From: Chrysaora quinquecirrha
Taxonomy: Eukaryota; Cnidaria; Scyphozoa; Semaeostomeae; Pelagiidae
Length of the DNA: 64,000 bases
Direction: 5' to 3'
NCBI GenBank assembly: GCA_014526335.1
Contig: JACTAT010000014.1
Location: 4,737,840-4,801,839, forward strand
How positions within the stretch are numbered: the first letter of the stretch is position 1; the number at the start of each line of letters is the position of its first letter. Positions 1-12,519 of the stretch are shown here, piece by piece. The notes below the pieces were generated by a model. That model was given only the letters and a program-made list of their open reading frames with translations. It was not told the origin of the DNA and searched no databases. A program made the translations under genes and the position numbers.

Positions 1-1787
1 TTCTGTGACGTCATAGTCCAATCTCGCTCGGCTTGTGGTGTCAGATGCTCAATGAGGTTAGAGCTCGACCACAGCTGGCTGGGCAGCTACGGTAGCGTCA
101 AAGCAAGGGTCAAGGTACTATTGAGATCCTAGCCACTGGCGCTAAATGCACAGTTTCACCTTCACTTTCAGTCGTCTTCCCCATCAACATTGTAAAGGGG
201 GGTAGGAGCTCTGTGTCTTGCGAATTCTGCATCATCTTCAATGATAATCATTCATAACCGAGATCCCTTAAGATTATGGGCGTTTTTTACCACTTGGTAG
301 TCATCGTAGTTTCTTATATACATAACTTCTTGTATCGACTAATCAAATTTTTCTCTCTTTTTAGGTTACTGCCTAATGAACAATACACCAATACGTGAAG
401 AACTGTTTTTTTATATATAACTATTGACAATGTATATATTTAAACGTGCTTGATTTTTATGTGAGTCCTTATTATGCAGTTATTGTAAGAGGTCTTATTG
501 ATATGTGTATTTGTAGTAATAATGAATTATATAGAAGATAAAAAGTCTGTCTTGAAATCATTTCACTCAATCTTTTGCTCTGTTTGGAACCTATCTTAAA
601 ATTGCTTCCTAACTAATACCTATTCATGCTCGTTATCTTAAAATTACTGTGTTGATAGCCTCGGATAGCCTTTAGGCACGAAATAGGGAGTATTTTGGGT
701 GGCATTTCCATTGCATGCTGGTGCTGCGTTTAAAAAGTAGGTAATATAAGTTGCTGCCGTCGCGCTAAAAACTTCCCACTTTTTGAATGTGTGCATATAA
801 ATCCGGGTTTTTGTATCAATTAAAATGATGCAACAATCGAGGGGCAATTCACGCCTTTAAAATCCCGTAACCTTTGCTGGAAGTCCTATTGATTGCATGG
901 AAATCCATTGGAAATCCTTATTGAACGTACAGCCAAATATTTAATTCGAGGCTTCCAATTTTATGGATTCAATGAACCAAAATCTAGTGCTTGCTTGCTA
1001 ACCCCATGATTAAAGGAAAAGGGCAATTTATTCTTCATAAGGAACAAAAAACAAGAAACAACGAATGGATTGTGCAGAAAAATTTTTTGAATGAAAAACA
1101 CGTTGCGCAGTACTCTTGGTGTACTTAAAAGTGAGGAAAAATTCAGGTTAAAAATAGTCGTTCACAAGACAGTAACTTGACATTAGTTGCGAATTTTGCC
1201 CTCTAGCACCACCGTAGAGCAAGGAATGTATACGCCCGCAAGGAATTGAATTTTCCGTCCAGCAAGAAATTTATTTCATCAAAGATAACACATGCGCGAC
1301 AAATTTTTGTCGTAGTACATGTTGAACACCAGGTAAAAACTAAAACCGTCTTCCTTTCTTGTTCTGTTTGTTGTTCATATCGCAAAAATATCGACGAGCC
1401 AAACTATGCGCATGCGCACGAAATAGCCATTACCACAATTGCTTTAATTACTTGAAGAAATTCTGTTAGTATAAAGACTATATAACCTGTAATTGTTCAG
1501 TGTCATGAGTTGGAAGCGTAAGCAAGGGGTATCCAAGCGTAAGCACATGGTCTAGGGGCCGGATATCCCTCCCTCGGTTGGCTGGCCGAAGACTCATGGG
1601 GGGAATAGCGATTTCCTGTAACGGGAACCACCGTAAGATGCGACGCCTCAGCCACATTGTCTCGGCAATGTGGAGGAAAGTGGGGGCATTCATCTCCAGC
1701 ACTGAGCAATGTTTTTGCTTTTCTACGTCATAATATGCATAAGTCGGGCACACTCTAGTGCTGACCTGTTCTTAACATGTCCTTGAA
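1..1787. other. Upstream non-coding DNA and NUB1 promoter region
   Basis: No open frame here looks like a conserved protein. A perfect ATF/CREB-type palindrome (TGACGTCA) lies at 6-13; it could belong to a gene left of the window. A copy of a short interspersed element lies at about 839-935. The GC-richer block at about 1500-1700, just before the NUB1 start, is the likely promoter/5'UTR region, but I see no clear TATA box. Confidence 0.4.
839..935. repeat. Short palindromic element, family A (copy 1)
   Basis: Begins with GAGGGGCAATTCACGCC and carries the TTGCATGGAAATCC core shared with copies at about 18772-18890, 21953-22070, 24076-24163, 44417-44520 and 46461-46594. The copy at 46461 shows both inverted ends, suggesting a non-autonomous DNA element. 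Confidence 0.5.
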
Positions 1788-3545
1788 ATGCAAATGGCGG
1801 ACAATTTTGTAGAAAGCATTGACATTTCGCTGTATCAAAACGCCTTGCAAATTATAAGAAATCAACTTAACAAGGACAAAATAAAGCTTTGGGAAGCACC
1901 GTACACTTCTCCTACTAGAGAAAGCCACGATATTCCTGAGGTAAGCATGCTTAATAACAGTTGTGACTTGTGATTTTGGTCTTAGGCAGGCGCCCAGGCC
2001 TAATATCTAGATACAGTAGTTGTCGTCTGTGTCAATTTTCACTTTGTTTATTACATACCTAGGACCTGGTGCAGGCTTATTCAGAGAAATTTGGTTTTGA
2101 CAAGCATTTAATAAAAACAGTTCTAGAAGAGCTAAGGAGTCACGCTGTTGAGAAGCTTGCAGCAAGGAAAAAGTTTGCTGAGAATGGGATTGCAACTTTG
2201 AAAATCAAACTTGGTAGATTTGCATCCAAAGATGGGAAGAAAGAGCTCAAGATTGAAACAATTTTGGATGTAACAGTTAACGATCTCAAGGAAATGTAGG
2301 TATAGAGTTTTCACTTTCAAAAATCAGGCCCATAGACACTTGGGCAGGTTGGGCTGGTGTCCCCCAAATATGTTTTAAAATCCATTCCATTATTTTGATG
2401 AATCAGCTCGTGTATGAAGTATTAGCTGAAAGATCAATGGTGCACCCCTCCCAAAATTTTCCCATTCCCACAGGCTACAGCACTGGTAAAATGCTTTTTT
2501 TCATACATTTTTTCTGTGTGTTATCTGAGTCTTTTATTTCCAGTGACCCAGAGAGAAGAGCACAGCTGCGGCTTTACCCTGGCCTGGGGCCTCTCTGGTG
2601 GCCCATGGTTAAATTAATCTTTTAAAACTTTCATTGCAACGTCTTGCAGCAACTTCAATATATGCTGAATAAGAATAATCAGCTTTTGTCATAGAATATC
2701 CTGGTACAGCAGCAGCAAAGCAGCAAGCAATGTAACAGAAGCCTTTGCCTGTCTGTAAGGCTGGTGAAATAATCTACAATAACTTAACCCTGTTGGAAAA
2801 GAGCGTACATAAAAAAAGAGAGTGTGGTTCACAAAAATTTTGTGCTCCAACGCAAGGTCCCAGACTTCCTTAATCCCCTGGGTCCAAGTCACCTCTCAGC
2901 GGCCCTGTTAATTTCTTTGAATTATTTGTAGCATCAAGACAAACCTAGAGAAAGACCTTGTCCAGGACATCCAGCTGATATCTTGTGGTCAAATTCTTGA
3001 TAATGGTAAGTCACAGAAATTCTACCGTTAAAGTTGATACCCATGATAGAAATATAGTGACGTAACCAGGGGTGGGCATTGGGGGTGGCGAATCATCCCA
3101 AAGATAGTTTTTGGTATACAGACTAAATCTGATGTTAAAGTGATGATACTAAGTGTCTAAGGATTTGTGTGTAAAGGGATAATGGGATCGCCAAAGGAAT
3201 ATGTTTGCAAAAGGATGAATATTAAGTTAGGGATGCATCTATGTTTGCACCTGTTGTTGATATTGAGCACACCTAAGCATGACTACCTTACATTGAAACT
3301 CAATATATGTCATTGCAGAAAGAACTTTGACCAGCTATAATGTAAAGAACAATGCTGTTATAATGGCAATTTGTAAAACTAATGTTGAAGTGGAAGAAAG
3401 GAAAGGTTCTGCAGAGGGTAGTTCTATGTCAAAGAAAATTGCAAAAACAAGGAAGGTAGCAGAGGCACTTGCAAAACGGAAAGGAGGTATGTGAAATTTG
3501 AAAAACCATTTGTTTTACAATTATGATGTCTTTCATCATCACCAT

Positions 3546-3580
<35 letters not shown>

Positions 3581-3700
3581 TAACCACCATCATCATCATC
3601 ATCACCATCGTCATCATCACCATTATAATCATTATAATCATCACCATCATCATCATAACAATCATTATTATCATCATGACCATCACCATCTTTACCACTG

Positions 3701-3742
<42 letters not shown>

Positions 3743-6700
3743 CCATTATCATCATCACCATTATCATCATCACCATTATAATCACTATAATCATCACCAT
3801 CGTCACCATAATAATCGTCATTATCATGAAGACCATCACCATCGTTATGACCGTCATCACCAAGGTAATGATAGTGGTAATGATGATAATTGATGATCAT
3901 CATCATGATTATGATCCTCATCACCATCACCACTATCATCATCATCATCACCATCATCATCACCATTTCCGTCACAATCATCTCATCTCTAATTTGTTAC
4001 TAGCCAGCAAAGGAAAGCATGAAAGATTTTATTTGGAAATTAGAGACCAAACTGGAAAGGAAATTCAGCTACCAGATGAGGAACGCCAGGTACAAACATT
4101 GATATTCTTACATCATTTGATGCTTCTAAACTCTTGATGTTTTTCTGGAACGAAGTTTACTTTCGATTGGGTATAATCTCAGTTTCTATACTGATGTCTT
4201 CAAAAAGACTTTTTAAAGCTTTTTTGATTTTTAGTCCTTATCGCTTGCAATGACATTTCATGATCTTGGGAGAGATTTATTAAAAGAAGAGCAATATGAT
4301 GAAGCAATTTTGTTGCTGCTGGAAAGTGATTCAGAATTTAGGTAACTCTTCTGATAAGTTTCGTCTATCATATACTTTTTGTTTCACACAGGGTTAAGCT
4401 GTTTCTCTAACATTGCGAAAAATTCCAAAACTTTTTTCGTTTCAAGAAACAACGATCTTGCTTTAGAGCTATTTTCTGGATGTGATTTCAAAGCCTCTCG
4501 ATGTTTTTATCGTTGTTTTCTAGAATCGCTCAATGTCGAGTGAAAAATCAAAAAAAGGGGAGCGTAAACTAGAGACTCGTGTGGTAACCTACCCATGAAA
4601 GACGAAATCTGTACAGAAGCTGAATTATATACAAATTATTTCAGTTCTGCAAACTACCAACAGCACAAACAAACATTTTTTCTCGATGTTTTTAGGGTTT
4701 GTTATACAATATTCACTTTTTGTTTGTTTGTTCGTCAGAAAATGCAGATCTGAAGTACTCCGTGTTGTGGATAATTATGCACTTCTATGTCTTGATGTTG
4801 TTTGGTGTTATTTCAAAATTGGCAACTTGGAAAATCTTCCTGATGCAGGTAAATGATACAGGATTCTTATACTTCTTCGGGACAGGCCGTTGATACTGAT
4901 GTTGCCATATGAGAAAATAAGGCTGCAGCGCCTGCAGCAAGCTGATTCTTTTATCCTTCGAAATTCGCAAAAAAGGCACGCATAATGTTAGCTTCCATTT
5001 GCTAAATTTTATCACCTGGTTGATGATAAACAATAACAGAGCAAGCGTGTATTTTTGCATTTTTTGTTTTTCATATATTATTTTTTGTTTACTTAAGAAC
5101 AAAGATTGAGAAGCTGCAGGGACTCGCTTGAGAGAAGTTATGGACCAAATTTGGAAAGAGCTTGTCAAACTGAGGTAAAACAATTTCTCATAAACAAGTT
5201 TCTTATAAACTTGAAAATATATCTTAGTTTTATCAAGGTGTAGCAACTGAGGATTGTTTCCTTTTCTTCGTTTACTTTTCTTAGCATTATAAAGGCCCTG
5301 CCCAAACGACAAAACATTGCTTGTCAAACATTTTTGCTTGTCAAAAATGTTTGCAATTGGCTTTCCCAGCAGAATGTTTATAACTTTGCAACGCCATGAA
5401 ACTTTACTGTCCAGCATTTTTGCTTGAAAATGTTTTTCAATATTTTCAATGTTTGAACATTTGTCTACATCATTTTAGGGAAGGAGTGGAAGTGAGATAA
5501 AATCATACGTAAGACTTCATTTATTGGAAGGAATATGTGCCTACTGCAAAGGACAGTATTCAGCTTCATCGATGTATCTCGCCAAGGTAGTTAATTTTGA
5601 AAGATTTAAGAATAGTTAGAATTTACAACTTTTGCAGACCTATTGCATTTTGTCACAGCTTCCGTTGCTGAATTTAATGTTTCGAATAGAATCTAGGATA
5701 TTGAAGTATTCATTCTAAAATACCGACATTGATGCACAAATTGCAGGCCTATACCATACCTATATGTACCTATGTCCATACCTATTTAAAGCAATGCCTC
5801 AAACTCTCAGTCACATTTTTACACTTACAAACTAAGATTTTGTTATCTATCTTGTATATCTTTCGTATTTTTGAAGGGCTAAACAAGGTTTTTTCCCATC
5901 AAGACTTTCCATCCTTTTCATTAGACTTACAACACGAATCTCTAGTTTTGATTTGTCACCCGAACAGATCACACCACATTGAGCAATTGTAGAAAACAAC
6001 AACTACAACATAGAGCGAAGTAGTCGAACGTGTGTACTTAGTCTACCTTCAATCCCACTAAGTCACTCTGTAGCAAAACGTCAATTGAACGATAGACCTT
6101 TTTCAAAGGGTCTGGGTCGGGTGCAACATTTTTCTGTAAAATGGTAGGCACTTCCATTAAGGGAATCCTTCCTTTTAAACGACTGGAATTAGTGTTGCCT
6201 TAGGAGAAGTAGTTCAGCAAATTTTACTCCTAACTCACGAATAATGGAAAAAAGAGAATTATGTTGCTGTCAGACATTGCACTTGTTATTGTGAAGAGGT
6301 TTGCTGTTGTGGTTAGTGAAGAGGAGGATAAATTGAATTGTTAAATCTTTAGTTTGCATTTGTGCTTTGCACAAACTCTTAAAGAAGATCATTTTTTCCT
6401 ACAGGCAGAACAAGAGGCCCGTTGTTTTGCTGTTGACGACAATAAATTATCACAAGGTTTGTAACGAACTTAATTAGTGCATGTGAAATTTTGTTTGTGT
6501 TTTGTATTTTTTATTAAAACGTAGCCTGTTCTTCAAAATTTTGCACCTCTGCTCAAGAAAAGAAGTGTTACTCAGTCTGAACGGATAGAAGGTTCTGAAA
6601 ATCTTCCAGCCTCAAGCTACTTAGTCGACTCTACACCTTAACCCTAAGTCTGGATGCATAAATCGGTTTCTTCTCATTTACCTCACTATGCCTCCAACAT

Positions 6701-9700
6701 TTTTAAATCAAGAGTACCACAACACTCTGTTCTGGGACCATTTCTTTTGACTTTCCAAAATTGCTTTAGATATCTATTTGCGAAAATCGCTGACAGTCTT
6801 ATCGTTCTTCACTAGTTATTTCAATGGGATTTACAGCAGCCGAAGCTAAACGTGCTTTGATAGCTTGCAAAGGAGATGTAACGGAGGCAGTGGACTTTAT
6901 AACGAAAAGAAAAGAGGTTTTATCATTTCATTTAATCTTAAAATCTATATTATCCATCTACCTTGCTCCCATATTCACGTCGTCTAACCCTTTGCCCCTA
7001 TCTGCCCCTCTTTAATCTCTTTTTCTGTACTCCCGTCTTTGATAAAGACCACTCTACTTTCAATGCCCTATTTCAATTGTAACGAAAAGGGCAAAAGGAA
7101 TCATGAGTTGTGGTCTTATCGAGAGGTAGGAATGGGATCGTACTGCTTAGATTAACTTCGGGGTATTCAGTGGACCTCATTTTGCTTAGCACAGAAAACC
7201 ATACCTTGTAAAGACAGAAAGTGTGTGTGCCTTATTAACTACCTAACTAACGATCTAAATTACGCTTCTAGAGACAAAGAGAGCTCCGGGAAAATGAAAA
7301 GACAGAAAGAGAGAGATGGAAGCTTTCAAGAAAACTGGGGAAAACTGTCGATGGAAGTTGGTAAGATAATGAAGAAAAACAATATTAAATCAACGATAAA
7401 GATTTCGTTCAGAGGTGATTTCTAAAGAAATTAACAAGTGGGGCTCCAGAGTTGATGTCATAAGAGGGCTGTGGTTCAATATGGCCACACTCTTGTTTTG
7501 ATTGATGAAAATATGATAACCAGTGCTTAATCAGCCAAGCTGTGTAAACAGTAATGAAAAAAGTCTCAATAACCAAGAAAATAGGGAGATCGACCAAAAG
7601 AAAAGAACAGAGAATAGAAGTTATCGCAAGCAATATAGGCTCAAGCAAATGAAGCATTTTTAGAGATTTAAAGGACAACAGGAGGTTTTCCAATAATCTA
7701 TCAACGTGCAGAATTGTTTGGGGAGCTGAGCCGATCCAAAGTCAATCATAATTTTAACAAGGGGGGCTCCGCCACCCTGAGCCGCACCCCCTAGATATCA
7801 CCACTGGCTTTTGGCTCTTTGCTCTGTTTTGCAATGTTTTTCTCTTTGTTTTTCTATGTATCTCTATGTTTTGGCTCTATATTTTTGCTCCATGTTCATA
7901 CAGTATAAAATGGGGTACTATTTTGAATAGGGTTAATGCTGAGTCGTATGCAACACTTCGTCGTTTGGGATTCTCTAAAAAGATGGCTCAAGATTCATTG
8001 AAACATTCAAACAATAACATCGATCAAGCTTTAGAGGTGAGATGCTGAATAGTTCTATGAAATTATGTGGTTCTAAATGCTTTTAGCATCAGGCATCTTA
8101 TTATAAGTCTTCATTTTTGCAGCTTCTGCAGACGGATCCAGAACTCTTGGATGTACCAGAGAAAAGGTAACGAAATATAGCATTTGCTTTCAAGTTTCTG
8201 TCGTAGATCACAGCACCTAATTTTTTCAGATTTTCAATTTTCTACGAGCAAGGTTTCACAAAATATTTCCTATAGAAATGCCTATGTATCGTAGATACCG
8301 ACTATAGATTCTCTCGATTCGCTTATTATGACCTACAATATGATAGAGCTAATGCCAACTAGTTGCAGCTGCTAACTTATGTTGACATGTAAACAGCTAC
8401 ATACATTTGATACCTGGAAACATTTGGGGGCGGTTGCGGGAGCACTGATGTCGAAAGCATTGAAAGCATTTTTGTAGAAAGCATTGAAATGTCACTGTAT
8501 CAAAACGCCTTGCAAATTATAAGCCCTGGGTCCCAACACATTCGGCGCGGAAATATATTGCATATATATGTGAATTTCTATGTATCTTTCCAAAGTCTTC
8601 GAAAAATCGCTTTCAGTTTTCAGTAAAATTTGACCGTGCTTTCTTTCATGATTTTTCTCGCTTTATTACCTTTAAGAAGAAGAAGAAAAAGCACAAGAAT
8701 ATTTCAATTCCTGATGGGTCGATTCAGCAGGTATGTATAGACTTTTTTAAAAAGAAACTTCAAACATCTTAAAACTAGTTCAGGATTAGGTAGGATTGGA
8801 GATCTTGAAGTGCGAGTTCATTTAATTTAACTGGATGCTGTCAGTAAGGAAGTAAGTTGGTTAGGCACACACACTTGCTGTCTTCTCAAGGTATGGGTTC
8901 TGTGCCAAGCAGAGGGGTCCGCTGAAAATCCCAGGGCTAATCCTAGCAGTGCGACCCCACTCCTTTCTCTAGATGTAACCACACCTCGTGATTCCTTTTG
9001 CCTTTGCTCTGGAATTACAGAGAGCTGGCGACTTTTCTCACTCTTCGTGGCAAGTTGGACCTTGGTGGGGCCCACGTTAATAGATTTTAGTCTGATTCGC
9101 TCACCATTTTGCCATTCTGACCTCTAAGCTCTCTCGAACCCTCTTGTCTTTGAAACATTAAAGAGAGTCAGTGGGCTTTCCAATGTTGAAGACCTACTTG
9201 CGATTCATAACCTTGGCAAAGTTTTTAAAATGATGACTTATAACAATTGCAAAGACTCCGCAAATCAACCATAACCGTTTGTTGCATATGTTTACCACCC
9301 CTCCTGTTGCATAAGATATACCCCCACCCCCTCGATGAAGTGCGCCCCTGAGTAATTTCATTGATATCAATTTTCGTTGTAACCATCAGCTATTTTAATT
9401 ACAAGGTCGTATCAATGGGTTTTGATCCTGAAATTGCCAGAAAAGCTTTGATTCGACATGGTGGCAATGTGCAAAGTTGCGTTGAAGAACTGCTGCTATA
9501 CTCTGGATCGTTCTCAGAGGAATTTGAGAATCCACATCAAGGTATATATTTTTCATGGCCAATGTTTCTGTCTCTTTATAGTTAGATTCCTTTTTGTCAG
9601 TACCAAGTGAACAACTTTTCTAGGGAAACTCGATTTTGTTAATACGATTCCACATTCCATCCCCTTGTCTACCAGTAAAATGTTTCTTGATTTTGTAGTA

Positions 9701-10435
9701 GCAAAAGTTTCTAAATTTAAGAAAAAATTCAAGTATACAAAACATCATGTCATGCAGATAGTACAGACCAGAGTCCAGAAAAGTGTTTAACCTTCCTCCA
9801 GACAAAAATACCCCTAGCTGAAAACCTTCCTCACTAAACAATGAAAAATAGGCGTGTCTTAGGTGTGGCATCAGATTTTCTTTTGCTCTGTTTGACCTTC
9901 CTTCGGTCAATGACCGTGTGACCGTAACTTTTTCATGGCTCTGGTACAGACAGCATCAAAAGCTGACAATTACTCATTTTTGGTATAATGCTGCTGGAAA
10001 AAATAAGTTTAAAAGGTTTTGCATTTTGCATCTTTAAGCTACGGTTAAAAAATAGACTTGGTTAATTGATTAACTTTTCAGAGTTTCTTATATTTTAGGG
10101 ATCTCCAGAGCTAGTGGTTGTCTTGTAAATTGGTTTCTTATAAGTGAACTGTCTCAGTTTCAAATTGTTTTTTTCTGTTGCTTTTAGATGATTATGATGA
10201 TCCAAACATGGAAGATGATGATCATGATGATGGCGATCACGTTGGTGATGATGATTATGATGATGATAGCTCTACTGACGAGGAGGAAATTGCCGTTGAC
10301 CAAGAAGTTGCCACGATGATGGGTGGCCTGGGCAAATCAGCTGATGGACAAAATAATGATGAAATTCAAATTGATGATGAATTAAAATTAATCGAAGAAT
10401 ACACCGCACTTTTAACTGCGGCAAATCATTTGTGA
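1788..10435 (+). CDS. NUB1: NEDD8 ultimate buster 1 (NUB1) orthologue, 17 exons
   Basis: NUB1 is a UBL-UBA adaptor that binds NEDD8/FAT10 and delivers them to the proteasome. Exons: 1788-1940, 2063-2295, 2932-3005, 3319-3486, 4004-4089, 4235-4341, 4739-4848, 5098-5174, 5479-5586, 6405-6456, 6816-6916, 7272-7360, 7931-8036, 8123-8166, 8677-8730, 9406-9541, 10188-10435. An N-terminal helical region precedes a ubiquitin-like fold (exons 2-3), a TPR-like middle containing DNYALLCLDVVWCYFKIG (exon 7), three UBA domains (exons 11, 13 and 16, each with a GF motif) and an acidic Asp-rich tail. All junctions keep frame except exon 14 to 15, which is off by one; one more A in the run at 8162-8165 would fix it and give 648 residues, near the family's roughly 600. 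A second in-frame Met lies two codons downstream of the chosen start. Confidence 0.93.
3528..3975. repeat. CAT/ATC trinucleotide-rich array in NUB1 intron 4
   Basis: About 450 bp of imperfect CAT/CAC/ATC triplets. Every frame reads as poly-His, poly-Ile/Met or poly-Asp, which creates spurious open frames on both strands. The array ends about 28 bp before the acceptor at 4002-4003, so it occupies the zone where the polypyrimidine tract and branch point should be. Confidence 0.9.
5294..5466. repeat. Harbinger-like MITE copy (family B) in NUB1 intron 8
   Basis: Starts GGCCCTGCCCAAACGAC and is rich in the AAACATT/TTGTCAAACA motifs shared with 54461-54726, 20747-20975 and about 23160-23430. Its right end is degraded and lies only about 12 bp from the acceptor of NUB1 exon 9. 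Confidence 0.55.
6087..6192 (+). repeat. Interspersed repeat, family C (copy 1)
   Basis: Shares TTTTTCTGTAAAATGGTAG, a GGGAATCCTT block and an ACGACTGG end with inverted copies at about 13630-13705 and 32538-32640 and a direct partial copy at about 32186-32262. Class unknown; no coding capacity is visible. Confidence 0.5.
8469..8523 (+). pseudogene. Copy of part of NUB1 exon 1 inside NUB1 intron 14
   Basis: About 55 bp match exon 1 at 1804-1858 with roughly three mismatches, keeping the exon 1 reading frame (VESIEMSLYQNALQII against VESIDISLYQNALQII). It is in the same orientation as the gene and ends abruptly after the shared ATTATAAG. No good splice sites flank it. Confidence 0.85.
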
Positions 10436-12501
10436 CTGTGCTGAATTTAAGGAGTTGAAAGTAAGGCTAAATGCAATTAGATTTTTCATTATTTATTTTA
10501 AGCATTTTTGAAACACAGAAAGATGCACTTTAAATGTAGATAAGCAAGAAAGTGGTTCACAAGATGTATATGATAAAGCTCCTCTAAAAAGTTAACAAGG
10601 TCTTTTGTCTGAATAGCCTCTTTGGCTTCGGGGTCCTCATAACAGTCTTACGATCCTTGGTCCAAACTTCTTTCTGAAAACGTTCCTCGTTTCTTTCCTT
10701 GTCCTCCGTTCTGTGTTTTAGCCCCAGTGATAAAGTGATGAGTGATTGACAGGCCAAGTCGGAGCAAGACCAACAATCCTTTGCGCGCGAAATTAAGCGC
10801 CGGAGCATGTTGTGTTTTTTGATTTTCGGCCTAAATTGGCAAAGAAGTTCAGATAATATTGATTTAAAGCACGATGTAAAAGCTTTGGTGGAGAGAAACT
10901 CTGCAGTTTAGTTTGCCAGGTAATCTAGATGTATTTGCAAATTAAATTTTGCTTCGAATCGTAGGGTAATTATTTGAAATCGTGTGCAAAATGTCTTGTC
11001 GGTGGAGGAGGCCATGTTTAGAGCCCCTGCGCCCTGAGTCGCCACCTTGAAGCGAAACATAAAATAATTCGCGTAGCGAAATAAATTTGACAACGAAACT
11101 TACGATAAGTATATTCTCCAATGCATAATAACCTTTAGTATCAAATTTAAGATATAGTTTGTGAGTGAATCATGTCAAAATTTTATCCCAAAGACGTTGC
11201 ACTCAAAACGGCCTAAATTCCTTCGATGCACCATGAGTCGACACCAATGGCGAAAGCAGCAAAATCATTTGTGCTCCACCGCAGAGGAACGATTACTCTG
11301 CGTAAAAACGCGGCAGTTGGCCTGAATCACGTTGCGTGATAGGGTGTCGACTCAAGGTACACTTTTGTAAACCCGACTGGGCCTCGAAAAAAGTTCAGTT
11401 TTACAATGGTTACTCAAAATAACAACTGATGCTTTTGAAATTATCAAAGCAGAGGAATGTAACAACTTATCCAAGAAGAAAATTTAATGTACAGTCAACC
11501 AAATCAAAAGATTTTCACGAAAGCAAAAGTGTTTGAAAAAATAAATTTGGAAAATGGCAGACAACTTACCGTAACTTTTCCGGTGGGTTTCGAAAAACTT
11601 GTTTTATGGCAAAAAATGTACAGTTTTCGAAGAAAATAATAATAAAATTGTAAAAACATGGTAAGAAGTAACAATTGTTTTCATTTTTTAATTCAAGTTT
11701 CCTAAACAAAGAAGGATTTGAAGCGGAATCAAAGTACATAATATTTTTCCAAATTATTGCTGGTGGCGACTCAGGGCGCAGGGGCTCTATACGCACTTTC
11801 ATTGATCAGTTCATCAGTCATGAGTCAGGGACCAGGTTTGGTTGGCTTTGGTATCACTTTCAGTTTGATTCACCCTATCTCCGTTTCGTCTAACTTGGTC
11901 TTTTAGCCCAACTAAATTACTTGCTATTTATCACTTGTTTGTCACAAACAGTCACCAAGTGTGATATGGGGTTGGGGGCAGAGGCTTGAAGTGAAATGCT
12001 ATCAAATGTAATGTTATCTGTGTCATTTCAATTTTCAGGTTGTGCAAAACGACCATGATGGGTTGGGCAAAACATCTTAGCAGGTTAGGCAAAAGGGAAG
12101 CTCACACCTCTCCTATTGTTTGACCTATTGTCGTTTAATTGGCCTATTGTTTTCCCAATCTGCTCGCACTGATGCGTCAACTGAAACTTGCGTGTTTTCC
12201 AACCTGGGAAGTTGGGTCAATCAGAGATTCGGCAAAACGTCTTGAAAGCGTTGGCTTGTTATGCTTGATGTTATGCGGAGGAAAAATTATGCAAAAACCA
12301 AAATAATCAAGTCGAGCATTAAAGAAATTGCTCTAAATCCTAATACATAATAGCTTGCAAGCAACTATTTGACATTCTGAGTGTTGATAATGCACCTTGT
12401 ACCTTATATTAATGCTGACTGCCTTGCTTGATTTCATGCAAGTTTTACGTCAAGTGCTGAAATCCAATGTGTAATGATATATCATTTTTCATTATTTCTA
12501 G
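10436..12501. other. Intergenic region between NUB1 and the fusion gene
   Basis: Holds NUB1 3' flank, a 767-bp TA-flanked DNA element (11021-11787) and, at 12500-12501, the acceptor of an untranslated leader exon junction for the next gene. No conserved coding sequence seen; no AATAAA close behind the NUB1 stop. Confidence 0.5.
11021..11787. mobile_element. Non-autonomous DNA transposon with 26-bp perfect inverted ends and TA duplication
   Basis: The left end 11021-11046 (GAGCCCCTGCGCCCTGAGTC then GCCACC) is the exact reverse complement of 11762-11787. TA dinucleotides flank both sides (11019-11020 and 11788-11789), as in Tc1/mariner-type insertions. A second, inner inverted pair GAGTCGACACC (11235-11245) and its complement (11343-11353) resembles the inner part of the ends. 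No transposase frame is inside, so it would move in trans. Confidence 0.82.
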
Positions 12502-12519
12502 AAAATCTGCAGATGAAAT

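Noticed and set aside
3424..4137. Long poly-His, poly-Ile and poly-Asp/Met open frames on both strands
   Set aside because: They are translations of the CAT/ATC array inside a NUB1 intron and differ only by frame.
7409..7693. Hydrophobic minus-strand protein of 94 residues
   Set aside because: Lies in a NUB1 intron, composition driven by AT-rich DNA, no family resemblance.
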